DNA of 33,718 bases from Lenisia limosa (taxonomy: Eukaryota; Breviatea). Location of the stretch: contig LPNZ01008983.1 in the NCBI GenBank assembly GCA_001655205.1, positions 1 through 33,718 on the forward strand. Reading direction: 5' to 3'. Made by a program: the position numbers and the translations under genes. Under the pieces are notes generated by a model. It was not told the DNA's origin. It saw only the letters and a program-made list of their open reading frames with translations, and did not search any database. How positions within the stretch are numbered: the first letter of the stretch is position 1; every line of letters begins with the position of its first letter. Shown piece after piece: positions 1 through 10,412 of the stretch.

Positions 1-382
1 CATAATGGGGTATGGGGGTATGGGGTCAGGGGTGAAATATACATAGTTTTTTTTAAAATTTTCCCTTTTGTTGGTAAATAAATAGATGTGTGATAGGGAA
101 ATTAGCCTTGAATGGTAAAACTATTATTTAATTTTGCTGAAATCCAAGATTTGATGATTCATATGAGGAAGCCACCAGTTAGTTGGATTTTTTTGTTTGT
201 TTGTTTGTTAATAAGTTATTATAGGAATTTTTGACCACAAAGATATAATGGGGTATGGGGGTATGGGGGGTGAGCCAAATATACACATAATATATACATG
301 ACGGCTCCATGAGGTATGGGGTCAAGGGTCAAAACTTATATATAGTATATATTATGCATATATATTTGAAGACCACCCATAC

Positions 383-2780
383 CGAGGGTGTACTGAGTTG
401 AGGGGATCAGGTCAGTGAACAAATATGTTCCACTGCCTTTCTGCCTATGTTGAACTCCGCCGGTGTTGTTGATGACATTGTATGTCATTTCACTGTTGCC
501 GAACCACATCATCATTGCAGTAGTTCCACTTTTGGACATGAGAGACATGAGTGGTGGGTCCGGTTGCTTGCAAGATCCATCCAAGCCAACACAATCCGAA
601 TCGGCACACAGAACACATTCCGTCAAAGAAGAGCAGATATCAACGTTAGGAACATCCGAGCAGGTTTGAAGCGGGTACGAGATTGGGGCAATGGTGACAT
701 AATCGTCACCCATGAGAGTGATATTGACGTAGGCGTGTTGTACAGTGACGGTTTGGACCTTGACGAACTCCAAGTCAATTTTCCCTGCGGGATTAGACAC
801 AGATGTGAAAATTCGACGTAAACATGTCCTTCAGTTGTATCAAACAAGACATAATTTTTANNNNNNNNNNNNNNNNNNNNNNNNNNNNNNNNNNNNNNNN
901 NNNNNNNNNNNNNNNNNNNNNAGTGCTAATAAGAGCGTCACCTGAAGCCAAAATATCTGAGCCAACAGACACAGTGGCAAATAAAGCAATAAGTTGACCT
1001 CTTGGTGTCCATGTGATTTGGTGGTGCGTGAAGGCGAGGGCTGTCACAATAGGGTCGAATGTGAATGCTGAACAGTGATTAGGATGATAGAGACGTTCCT
1101 ATGAAAAGTCAGGTAAAATATCGATAGTTTTCGAGGATTTATGGAGAAATTTAGTCTTTATTTCAATCGAAGTGAAACCCTAGTAATATGCCCTTTTGAA
1201 ACATAATATTCTTACGTTTGCATTCATAGACACCATCGTAAAGGAAGTCACATTCACACCTCCCAGTTGTGGGGTCGCATTGGCCTCCAGGTGTGCACAT
1301 CTTGAAGAATTAATATGACATATAGCATACTATAGCATAATACATCATATAGCTAGTAGATACAGTATATCGATATCATATATCGATATAGTATATTTAT
1401 GATATAATTACATACATAGTACATATCATATAGTATATCATATGTAGTGTACATGCAATAGCAAATACATTAAGAAAACTCGTGTATGGTTTCTGGTATT
1501 ATCAAAAAAAAAACTCGAGATCCTGAAAATTTTCGTAATTTTTCANNNNNNNNNNNNNNNNNNNNNNNNNNNNNNNNNNNNNNNNNNNNNNNNNNNNNNN
1601 NNNNNNNNNNNNNNNNNNNNNNNNNNNNNNNNNNNNNNNNNNNNNNNNNNNNNNNNNNNNNNNNNNNNNNNNNNNNNNNNNNNNNNNNNNNNTGAATCCT
1701 ACGGTTTTTTTATACCTGTCTTTTGGAACAGAAAGTGAAGTTTTGATAAAAATTGGTTTTAAGATTAATTGAAAACAGAACTTTTCTGACCAAAAATAAA
1801 GCCTACTTGTCCCCAGTAAGGACCAACGAATATAAGAGGCAATGCACTGAAAAGGAAATGACCCCCCACCAACCGAACAGTTGTAAGGAAGGTCACAACT
1901 TGAATGACTGCCTAAGATGAACTGTCCATCAGCCTCCGTATTGGTCAGGCAGGTTCTATACTGTCAAAATAACCCATGCTTGACCATGTTAAAGCTTGCA
2001 GAACGCCATAAGGACAATAACAACGAGATTTCTTCCCCACTTGAACTGTTTTTCGATTCCAGCTTGCTAAATATTATGGTTTTGTGTAACGTCCTTCTCA
2101 AATCATCCATCAAACCTTGTATCTCTGGAGAACTGGCAGTTGACATTGTCAACACAGGACTTGCAAGAAGGCTCGGAATGGCACTCGGCTAGGAGATGAT
2201 GGGTGGTGAATGAAGAAATGAGAATGCCAATCATTAAAAAATCCAAGTGCATTCTGCACAAAGATACAGAACCAATCCCACCGAGACACTCAGCAGGGGT
2301 AGAGGTATGATCGGTCATGTTTGAAGCAACAATGGCCGAAGGAGCATAACAGCCAGTCTCGAAAAACTTGCAGCCAACTGCCGTGCAGGCTTCGCACAAT
2401 CCCAACGACTACAGAAATGACATATTGGGCTGGGAAGATGACAAGAACATCCGCAAACCCAGGCAAACTGGGCAGTTCAACGCATCTTCACATGAGCTAT
2501 GGTTGGTGGCAACAGGGTATTCAGCTGACAGACTGCTGATGGCTACACACTCCTTGCCGGATGGCTCAAAGCCGCAGCCGGCTTCGGAAACGCAGTTGAA
2601 GCACGTGGTTCCATCACAGGTTTGTGCTTGAGAAGGTGAAGAGTGACATGAGAGTCATACTTAGTATGAAAATGAGACCCCAGTGAAATCAATCTTTACC
2701 CGCTCACCGGTTATAGGTCTAATGATGAATAACAAGCAGAAAACTGCAAGGAAAGCTTGAAGTACGCCTTGCGGATACAT
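383..2780 (-). CDS. Secreted PSI/EGF/FN3-like modular protein, 3' part outside window
   Basis: A multi-exon gene read leftward. The start at 2780 opens a hydrophobic signal peptide (MYPQGVLQAFLAVFCLLFII); exon 1 is 2708-2780 and ends at a GTGAGC donor. In-phase exons follow at 2469-2626, 2282-2408, 2116-2188 and 1874-1955. They encode short cysteine clusters such as CDGTTCFNCVSEAGCGF, CEACTAVGCKFFETGC and CHSEPSCKSCVDNVNC, the spacing of PSI (plexin-semaphorin-integrin) modules. Exon 1216-1300 encodes an EGF-like segment (CTPGGQCDPTTGRCECDF). The exon near 383-800 holds another cysteine cluster (CVLCADSDCVGLDGSC), then an FN3-like domain starting PDPPLMSL and ending LIPSTQYTL. N gaps at 861-921 and 1546-1692 remove sequence. 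The last visible exon ends at a GTATGG donor at 382 with no stop, so the gene continues past the window. It is probably a secreted or surface adhesion or receptor protein. The module calls rest on spacing only; the function is unknown. Confidence 0.6.
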
Positions 2781-3030
2781 TTTTCTATTCGAGTCAAAAC
2801 AATTCTCTCTAAAACAAGTATTTGAATCTCAAAGAATCTCGGAATCAGCTCAAAATTATTAATAAAGCATCGCTGATCGGAAAAGGGGCTTTTTTGAGAA
2901 ACTACAGAAATAGCTTTGTGGCGTCAGCGTTGGCGCCACCTCTTTGCGTTAAATCTATGATTCTCACTGTCACGTGTCACCTAGAGATAAAATTTTAAAA
3001 TACGTAGATACAAGGAAATTTATTTCAAGA
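2781..3030. promoter_or_regulatory. Bidirectional promoter region of the PSI/FN3 gene and the nitrilase gene
   Basis: These 250 bp separate two start codons pointing away from each other, so both promoters and 5' UTRs must lie here or overlap. The region is AT-rich except for a GC-rich patch holding an inverted repeat (arms GTGGCG at 2918-2923 and CGCCAC at 2934-2939). No TATA box in a convincing position was recognised. The regulatory role is inferred from gene layout only. Confidence 0.5.
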
Positions 3031-5682
3031 ATGGGGATGTTGTCATTAGTCATCCTCTTCCAGCTTGCCTTTGTCCTCTGCGCCTTCGCTTCTGATCTCC
3101 CAGCACAAAAACAAGGTAATTGAGACTGCTAAGGCTACTTTCGTCTTCTTTTATTCTGTGGCCGCAGGCTTCCACCCTTACTATTCAGCCTACAATGAAG
3201 CCTACCAGTTCGTTGAGACCACTCGTCTCCATGACAAGCCCCCTGCTTTTGGCGAGGGTTTGAGGTTGGTGGTGGCATGTTCTAGAACCTTCAACCAATT
3301 GAATCTGGAGTTTTGCACATTTGCCTTTTGATGGATTAGAATGGCCGTTTTCCAGCCCACCAGCGGACCAGTCGGCACCTTCGAAGCCAAGGACTTCTTC
3401 ATTGAACAGTGGGAGATACTGCAGCAAGAGAATCTCGCAACATTATTGACCTCTCATACCACAACAGACTCAAGAACGCCATGACCAGTGCACATGCTGC
3501 TGGCGCGCAGTTCATTGTCACCCCTGAGTTGTACCTAACTGGCTACTCCATGAAACCTGAGGTTTGGAACGTGACGTACCTCTCATCCTCCTCTTCTTCC
3601 TCATTCACAATATTTTAGGTTGACTTCAAAATATACATATGATATAGCTACTATATGTTATAAAACAGCTCTTTTCACAGTTCGTATCATATTGCTTTGA
3701 TTTTGTTGGTCTGGTGACCTTGGTGGTTTCATTGCCATTTCTCGTAATTTATATATATCCGAGCCTTTTGACGGTTTTAGACAGCCCACAAGATGGCTGA
3801 CGAAGTTGGTAACAGCATCTACCTTCAGAAGGTGTCTGAGATGGCTAAATTGTTCCGTTGGAGGGTTTCATATCACCACTTGATATACTAATACACTACA
3901 AAAGCAGTTATATTCAATATCTTTTGGTGACCTTTTATCGTTGCACGGCTGTCGATCTAAAGGCATTAGATATGGGTGTTGCGCTTGCCTACCCTGAGTT
4001 AGCCCATACCGAGAACGGAATTGAGTATTTTGACGCCATCACTGTCTTCAACCAGGTCAGTCAAATGGCTGGGTTTTCTTGCATTATTGGTTTTGTTTAT
4101 ATAAATTACTGTCTGCTCTTCTCTATAGTCATGTATATACTATGTTGTGTTTCTACAAAACAACACCAGAAATGTTTATTCCTTTAGACTGGACACGTGG
4201 CCTATACCTACCGTAAGACCCACCTCTATGGACAAGCTGAGAGAGACCTGTGAGTGGCATCATTTTTGTAGCCAATATGAAGAAAATTTTGAAAAATAAT
4301 TCGTTTATTACCATCCTTTACCAGTAGCAAAGATGACCATTTCAGTTTCTCTGCTGGAGATGAGTTCTTTGTCACCAAAATCAACGGTAGGTTTCGAGGT
4401 TAAAGAGCCTTGGATATTGAATCCTTTCCACTTTGCGTAGATTCTCGCGTTTCCTCTCTTGTTTTTAAACATTAAGTCACCAAAGAGAATGCCGCCTGTA
4501 ATTGTTTAGGTGTTGGTGTTGGCGCTCTCAACTGCTACGAAGCCGGTATGGGTCGCTGTGTTTATTGTTGATTTGTGACATTGCTGACTCCCCAGAATTC
4601 CCTGAGATTTCAAGAATTCTCGCCCTCAAGGGTGCCCAAGTTGTATGGGGGTGGCTACTTGGTTATTTATGAGTACATTTTTCAAACCCCTTTGGGCTAG
4701 TGACAAGCCTTTGACTTTGACATGATCATCAGCTCATTGCCCCTACTGCTGCTGACCGCTTCTATCGCCGCCGTAACGGTGAAATGTCTCAAGGTTTGCC
4801 AACTTGCTTTCCTGGGGCTGTGTCTGTTGAGTTTCTTGACGGTTTGTGCCATCTTTCTCGGAATATTCATTACCACCTTATCCTACTGGTTATAAGAGTT
4901 TCGATAAACATATCAATATTCTCCTGGTCTTTTAATTATCAATGAAGCACGCCTGAATAATTCTGTAGTTGCCTACCCTGATGTTTCCGACACCCACTGC
5001 GCGCTGAGAGCCTATGAGAACCGTGCTTTCTTCGCCTACATCAATCGTTCCGGACGCGAGGTGTGTGGGTGAATATGGCAACAGACAGGTGATAATTTTC
5101 AAACATATCTCAGCGTTTATGATTGTCCAATGCTGTGCATTTTTTCTTGTAAGTACTCACAGATTTAGGTCATGGGAGGCAGCGAGTGGATCTACCAAGG
5201 TAACTCTATTATTAACTCCCCCCTCGGTAGGTTGGTTTTCTTGTATCTATTGCTTTATTTCATTCAAAAGAAGAAGAAAAAAATTGGAACTATTGATTAT
5301 TCCTTTTTTTTGAAACCATATATTGGATTTTGCCTTCATAAATTGTCCAATTCTACCCCCCCCCCCCTCATGTGCGACNNNNNNNNNNNNNNNNNNNNNN
5401 NNNNNNNNNNNNNNNNNNNNNNNNNNNNNNNNNNNNNNNNNNNNNNNNNNNNNNNNNNNNNNNNNNNNNNNNNNNNNNNNNNNNNNCTGGCCTGAGCCGT
5501 CCCTTCTTATCGCCGGTAAGACCTGTGCTGCACAATGCTTTTCATTGTCTGTCCACTCCACCCTTCACCCTTCAGATCTTGTTCCTCAGGACTGGGGAAT
5601 CAGCCACCCCGAAGAGCCCGTTTACAACTACCTCCACGACCGTCGCCCCGAGCTTTACTCCATCCTCACTGAGGAGCTCTAA
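3031..5682 (+). CDS. Secreted carbon-nitrogen hydrolase (nitrilase superfamily amidase)
   Basis: A gene of at least 14 exons. It starts with a signal peptide (MGMLSLVILFQLAFVLCAFA). All three catalytic residues of the nitrilase fold are visible: Glu in FIVTPELYLTGY (exon 3429-3561), Lys in YRKTHLYG (exon 4188-4249) and Cys in GALNCYEA, which lies in a 36-nt microexon (4510-4545) and continues as EFPEISRILALKGAQV (4596-4642). The family beta strand RMAVFQPTSG is at 3340 onward; later exons give LIAPTAADRF, RAYENRAFFAYINRSG (4969-5060) and the C-terminus ending LYSILTEEL before TAA at 5680-5682. The enzyme should cleave an amide or nitrile C-N bond in the secretory, lysosomal or extracellular space; the substrate cannot be told. 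Gap 5379-5486 cuts part of the C-terminal third. The frame breaks near 3409, where a 20-nt GT..AG segment or a one-base indel must be assumed. ATTAAA at 5718-5723 is a possible poly(A) signal. Confidence 0.9.
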
Positions 5683-5735
5683 TGTGTCTTAAGCAGATTG
5701 AACCTTCTTATAGACATATTAAATACAATTCTAGC
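5683..5735. other. 53-bp convergent intergenic space
   Basis: The stop codon of the nitrilase gene (plus) and that of the coiled-coil gene (minus, complement of 5736-5738) are only 53 bp apart. The nitrilase poly(A) signal candidate ATTAAA (5718-5723) lies inside. The 3' UTR of at least one gene, probably both, must overlap the other transcript in antisense. Confidence 0.7.
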
Positions 5736-8700
5736 TTAGAGTCTTGTGACAGTCGGGGGTTTTCTTCTCACACCGGAGGCGGCTGAGGTTGCCTCCCGGG
5801 TATGCAGACGAGACATTTCTTGGGCCGCCTGCGTCATTAACACTCCTGGATTACAGTGTGTAAATTCGACAAGAGATAGGATACATATGATAAGATATGA
5901 TATGATATTATTGTACTATTATTTCATCATATGATACTACTATGTGTGTGAAATAATTATTGGTGCCCAACCTATCCCCAAAGAAGACCTTCAGCATTAC
6001 CTTGGTTTGCGAGGCGTAGATGTTTCGCTGCGTTTTGAGGGTTCTGCTGAGCGCCTGGATTTGGTCGGATAATTGCACACGTTCAACCTGAAAAATCATT
6101 ACAAACACAAAACCAAAGTCTTTGATCCTCACGTACGGCGTGCGAGGAAGACTGTTCCTTCAACGCCCATTGTGACGCCTTGCATTGTAGCCTCGCTTTA
6201 TGAACCTACATAATTAGAGCAAGGCCAGAAAAAAATCCATTATTCGTGCTTATGAAGTGCTGAGAACGTTTGAGAGTCAAATTAGCCAACCTTGTCCGGT
6301 AGTTTAGCAAGCTGATTTGAAGCTTCATCGAGGGCGGATCTGTGGAATTAGTGTTTCCTCCCTTGCTCCAGTATGAAAGTGCCAATGTAGACCAATTTAC
6401 AGCATATCAAGATCAAATGCTTCTTCCCCATATCATATGTGTTACAAACGTTTCCTAATACTGTTTGCTGAGCAATAACCCCCCACTTGGTCTTATGCAG
6501 CTCCCCCTCCAGGTCAGATGCTCTGCACGTGGTTGTGGCCAATTGCGCCGATACCGCCTCAAGTTCCCTCCGGAGGGTCTGCGCTTCCGACGATGCGGCG
6601 GCCTGAGTGGGGAGGGTAAGATGGATGATGGGGGTCTCTTGTTTCAGTCGTTTTCTGCTGTTGCTTGTTGCAGGTTTTATTGTACAGTTACTTCCGGATC
6701 ATTATGATCCTAGTTTCAATAGAGACTCTTATCTCAGCACACGGTTCAGAACCCACCATTTGCGAAGACCCGGCAGACGCCTGAGCCTGAGCATTGCGCT
6801 CACTGAGTACACTCGCCTTCTGTGCCTCCTCCAATTGATGTGCCGTGTGCACCTACAGGGAATTACTATGGTAAAAACTGAGTTGAGAGTAGCAACGAAA
6901 AAAAAAAAATCTGGCCGAAGCCGTCCACGCCATCACGCTATAAGAGATCATACTATTACACAAAGCTGTCCACGGGTTATTGAGCTGACTATGCTTCATT
7001 ATAAACTTGATTTGTTATTATTACTCCTTTACTCCAGCCCACAAGTTTTTCCTGAATAACTCTGGTCTCAGCATTCGCTTTCCTTGCTTCCTGGCTGCTT
7101 TCCTGGTGCTTAGTTAAAAAAAAGGAACACGGCATGTGAAATTGAAAAATGGAAAAGAAGCTGGAAGCTCATGTAGTTGTGACAGCTGACTCAGCCCCCC
7201 TCCCCCCCTCCCTTACTACAATTAATATTTGACCCAATTCCCACCATTTGTGACTTGTGTTCCTTGTCCAAGTCAACTGTAATAGCTGAAAGCGCCTCTG
7301 CAATCTTTCGACGGTGCTGTGTGGGGTTACAGGAAAAAAAAATTCTAAGGGTACCATGATAAATATTTTTTACAATAAAGGAGGAAAATAAAAGTAGGGT
7401 TCAAGAATTATAATCTGAAAATTGAACATTGATTCCCAGAGCATCCCTCAAACAGCTGCCTCATTCCGCTGGGCGGCTTCTGCAGCACCCCTTTGCTGCA
7501 GTAACTTGTGCTTTTCAGAAACCTGGGAAGTAAATCAAGCTTTACTGCTACAAAAACAAAAATAAAAACCGATATCTAACAATCCAGACCGATAATTTAA
7601 CCCAAACATTTCACGAACCATTTGCTTGCGCTCAGTGCTGAAAAAGGCGGTGTTGCTTGATAAACGAGTCTGATGATAAGATGTGTTATTTACAATATGG
7701 AAATATCTGCTGTCATATGAATTATGAGCTGACTTATACATTTATTTTGGTATCTAAAATAATTCAATGGAGTGTTGTTCAACATACTTTGAGGCTGCTG
7801 TTGTGGTTGCTCAATACCGACTCGGCAGCCTGACTTAAGCGGAGAGAGGAAGCGGTTTGTGCGATTTCCTTTAAGGTGAACAGAATATAGCGCTACCAAA
7901 AACACGCTTAATGAAAGGTAACCGATCACAATACCATAACCCAGGTTATAGCGCTAAACGTAAAAACGGCCACCAACATCTTCAAGTTCCTGCATGCGTG
8001 CGTCAATAGAGTGGGCAGACTCCTCCGACTTCTTCACCATGTGTGACTTTTCAGTCTCCCATGTCTGCAAAAATGAGTGAAACTTGGGAATTTTCCCCAA
8101 GCTTCATGGCCTATTTCAGACCAAGTCTTAACTTGTGTGGACACAAGGAAAAGTCTGTCAATACTTATCAATAAATCCTTGACCAGGAAAATGACTTGCC
8201 CGCTCACCTCCGAGGCCGCCCGGAAACGCTGTCGGTCCATTGCAACAGATTCGAGGACCATTCGCTGAACGGTTGAGATGGAAGAATAAGCAGTTAATGA
8301 AGACTGTAAGAAGCATTTATTTGGGTAAGCTCAAATGTGTGACATGACACTAATCATATCTATAGAGAGGAAAACACCCGATGGAGCAAGACGACAGTTT
8401 TGCATACCTTTTCCTTGACCAAAGTGGAGACCTGATCTCGGAAGAACTTGGTGGTGGACGCAGCGTACTCCGCTTTTTGCTGCGACTCCTTCTTTGCCTG
8501 CTCAAGGGCAAGTGTCAACTCTAAATATCGTTATTCAGTTGAGGGAGGCTCAAGTAGCTCATCATTTTGTTTTTGAGAAGAGAGTCTATTCTTTACATCA
8601 CTTACCGTTGTTTTTACCCCGTAAAGCTTGAGCAGTTTCATTGAGTTCAGTGATGCGGGCTTCTCTCGAGTCGGCCTCCTGGATTTGTAAAAATACTGGT

Positions 8701-10258
8701 ATAAAGGTTGATATTGTGTAAAAACTGGTCTAATAGTTTACAAAAAAAGACTGCAAACAATCACCAGTATTGTGAGCTGCATCAGAGTTCAAGGCATGGC
8801 AAAACACTCACCATTTGAAGAGTTGAAATAGTGGCGTGTGCAGTAGAAACATTGAGTTTTTGGGCAGCGACAGTTTCATTGTGGACCTTCTGCTGTTCCT
8901 CAAGGAGGGCTACTGACGACTTCTGAATCCGTCAAAATAGGGTGCTACTATTGCAATCACTCTTGAGAGAAACCCTAACAGCATCATAGACTACTGCACT
9001 ACGGTACGGAATTGGGCGGGTGTGTCCCCTCATTGTTCTTTCAAAGATGCTCATAAACCAATAGAGACCCCCCCCCCCCCCNNNNNNNNNNNNNNNNNNN
9101 NNNNNNNNNNNNNNNNNNNNNNNNNNNNNNNNTGCGGAATATTAGAACAGTGCCAAATGGGGGGGTGGGTGGATGTCGTTATTTTACTGATCTTTTCTGG
9201 ACCACAAGGAAGTCTTGCCACCAGGCAAAGCCATGATATGATGTGCAATCTTGATTCGACACGCCCTCACAAGTTCAATAATTTGCAGGGCAGCCTGGGT
9301 TCGTGCGGTCTCTGCCTCAGCCAAACAATCCGAAGTTTCAGATAGCGCCTCCATTGTCTATAGTGTTATCTTAATAAGAACAGAAGGTAGGAATGTCACC
9401 CGCTCACTTCTTTGTGCATTTCTTTCTCATTAATTAAGACCGACTTTGTATCGGCAAATGCCTCACTAAAATATCACAAAGAAACCAAAAACACTGCGAG
9501 AGTAACAGAACAAAAGCTAATCTACAAAAAAGAAGCGGTGGCAATGGCAACACTTATCAAATCAACATTTTGTGATCTCACCCCCTCCCTCATACTCAGT
9601 TGCAATGATTCTGGCATGGCAGGAAGAAATTTCTTGTTTCTGAAGGATTAGTGAATTATTCAAAATGACGTGGGTCAAAAGAACAAAACCCACCATTGAT
9701 TCGATTTGAAGAAGGGCCTCTTCCAAAGTGCCGGGTTTGGGATAGTCTTTCAGAACAGGAGGTAGTAAATCCTCCCTATCCTTCTCAGTTTCCCTATTTT
9801 CTTCCCTATCTCCGCTCTCTTCAACAATTTCCTTCTTCTCTTCAGCATCCTCATCCTTCTTCTCTTCAGCAATTTCCTTCTTCTCTTCAGCACCATTAGC
9901 TGTTGCCTTGTCTTGACTGCTCAGTTCTTCATCCTTCAATCCAACGGCTGGGCTTTGCTCAGGGGAATCGCGAGTATCACTAAGGTCTTCATCTGAAATA
10001 TCTATATTGATATCAACATCAAACTCTGAAGGTTTTTCCTAGAAGGTGGTGAGAAAGGGACCTAAACATCAGAACAAACCATTTTTGAAATTCCTTAAAC
10101 TCAATCCTCAGTTATCCACCAGTTTTCACTTTAACTCACCTTTAACAGCTGCACTTTTTAACAATTTTATAAACTTGTAACCTAATAAACTAAATAACTG
10201 GAGTAACGGAGCCAAAATTGGAGCCAAAAGGCAGACGCAGATCTAGATCGTTTTTCAT
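5736..10258 (-). CDS. Coiled-coil protein with acidic N-terminal region, about 20 short exons
   Basis: This gene reads leftward as a chain of small exons, each an open, charged, heptad-like helix flanked by splice sites. Approximate exons are 10039-9699, 9470-9411, 9352-9270, 8932-8813, 8679-8609, 8523-8408, 8266-8210, 8065-7975, 7871-7828, 7641-7612, 7525-7460, 7327-7248, 7112-7046, 6870-6760, 6612-6490, 6343-6292, 6208-6139, 6089-5986 and 5855-5736. The N-terminal region is acidic (DVDINIDISDEDLSD) with a Lys/Glu repeat (EEKKEIAEEKKDEDAEEKKE). The rest is predicted coiled coil, for example LTLALEQAKKESQQKAEY and TLRRELEAVSAQLATTT. The C-terminus is short and basic (SGVRRKPPTVTRL, stop at 5736-5738). 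The start is uncertain: ATG at 10258 with an unusual GTTACT donor at 10207 is the only candidate seen. Gap 9082-9132 lies in the gene. No enzyme motif was found; a cytoskeletal or scaffold role is likely but inferred. Confidence 0.7.
9824..9893 (-). repeat. Degenerate coding repeat (Lys/Glu-rich)
   Basis: Three copies of a motif read on the plus strand as CCTTCTTCTCTTCAGCA lie in the first large exon of the coiled-coil gene and encode alternating EEKKEI / EEKKDE segments. This simple coding repeat probably arose by slippage and lengthens the acidic N-terminal tail. Confidence 0.7.
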
Positions 10259-10412
10259 CACTGGTTCAACCCTGTACCCTCCAGAGGCTCCGCAGCGACG
10301 CTTGCGGAGCAACTCAAAGGGGAGATTTTGGGGGGCTCAAGGTGTTCTGAGGTGATTGTTGTAGATTGTTGAAGTCACGGATCGCGGATTGATAGAGATA
10401 GAAGACAGAAAG
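10259..10412. promoter_or_regulatory. Bidirectional promoter region, coiled-coil gene / cathepsin C
   Basis: At most 154 bp separate the proposed divergent start codons. The region contains a strong inverted repeat at 10287-10310 (GCTCCGC...GCGGAGC, with inner AGCG/CGCT pairing and one unpaired base on each side). This is the most GC-rich, symmetrical element in the spacer. No TATA box was recognised. Confidence 0.5.

Noticed and set aside
9022-9345. Plus-strand open frame across the gap 9082-9132
   Set aside because: It spans N bases and is antisense to a coiled-coil exon. No coding character.
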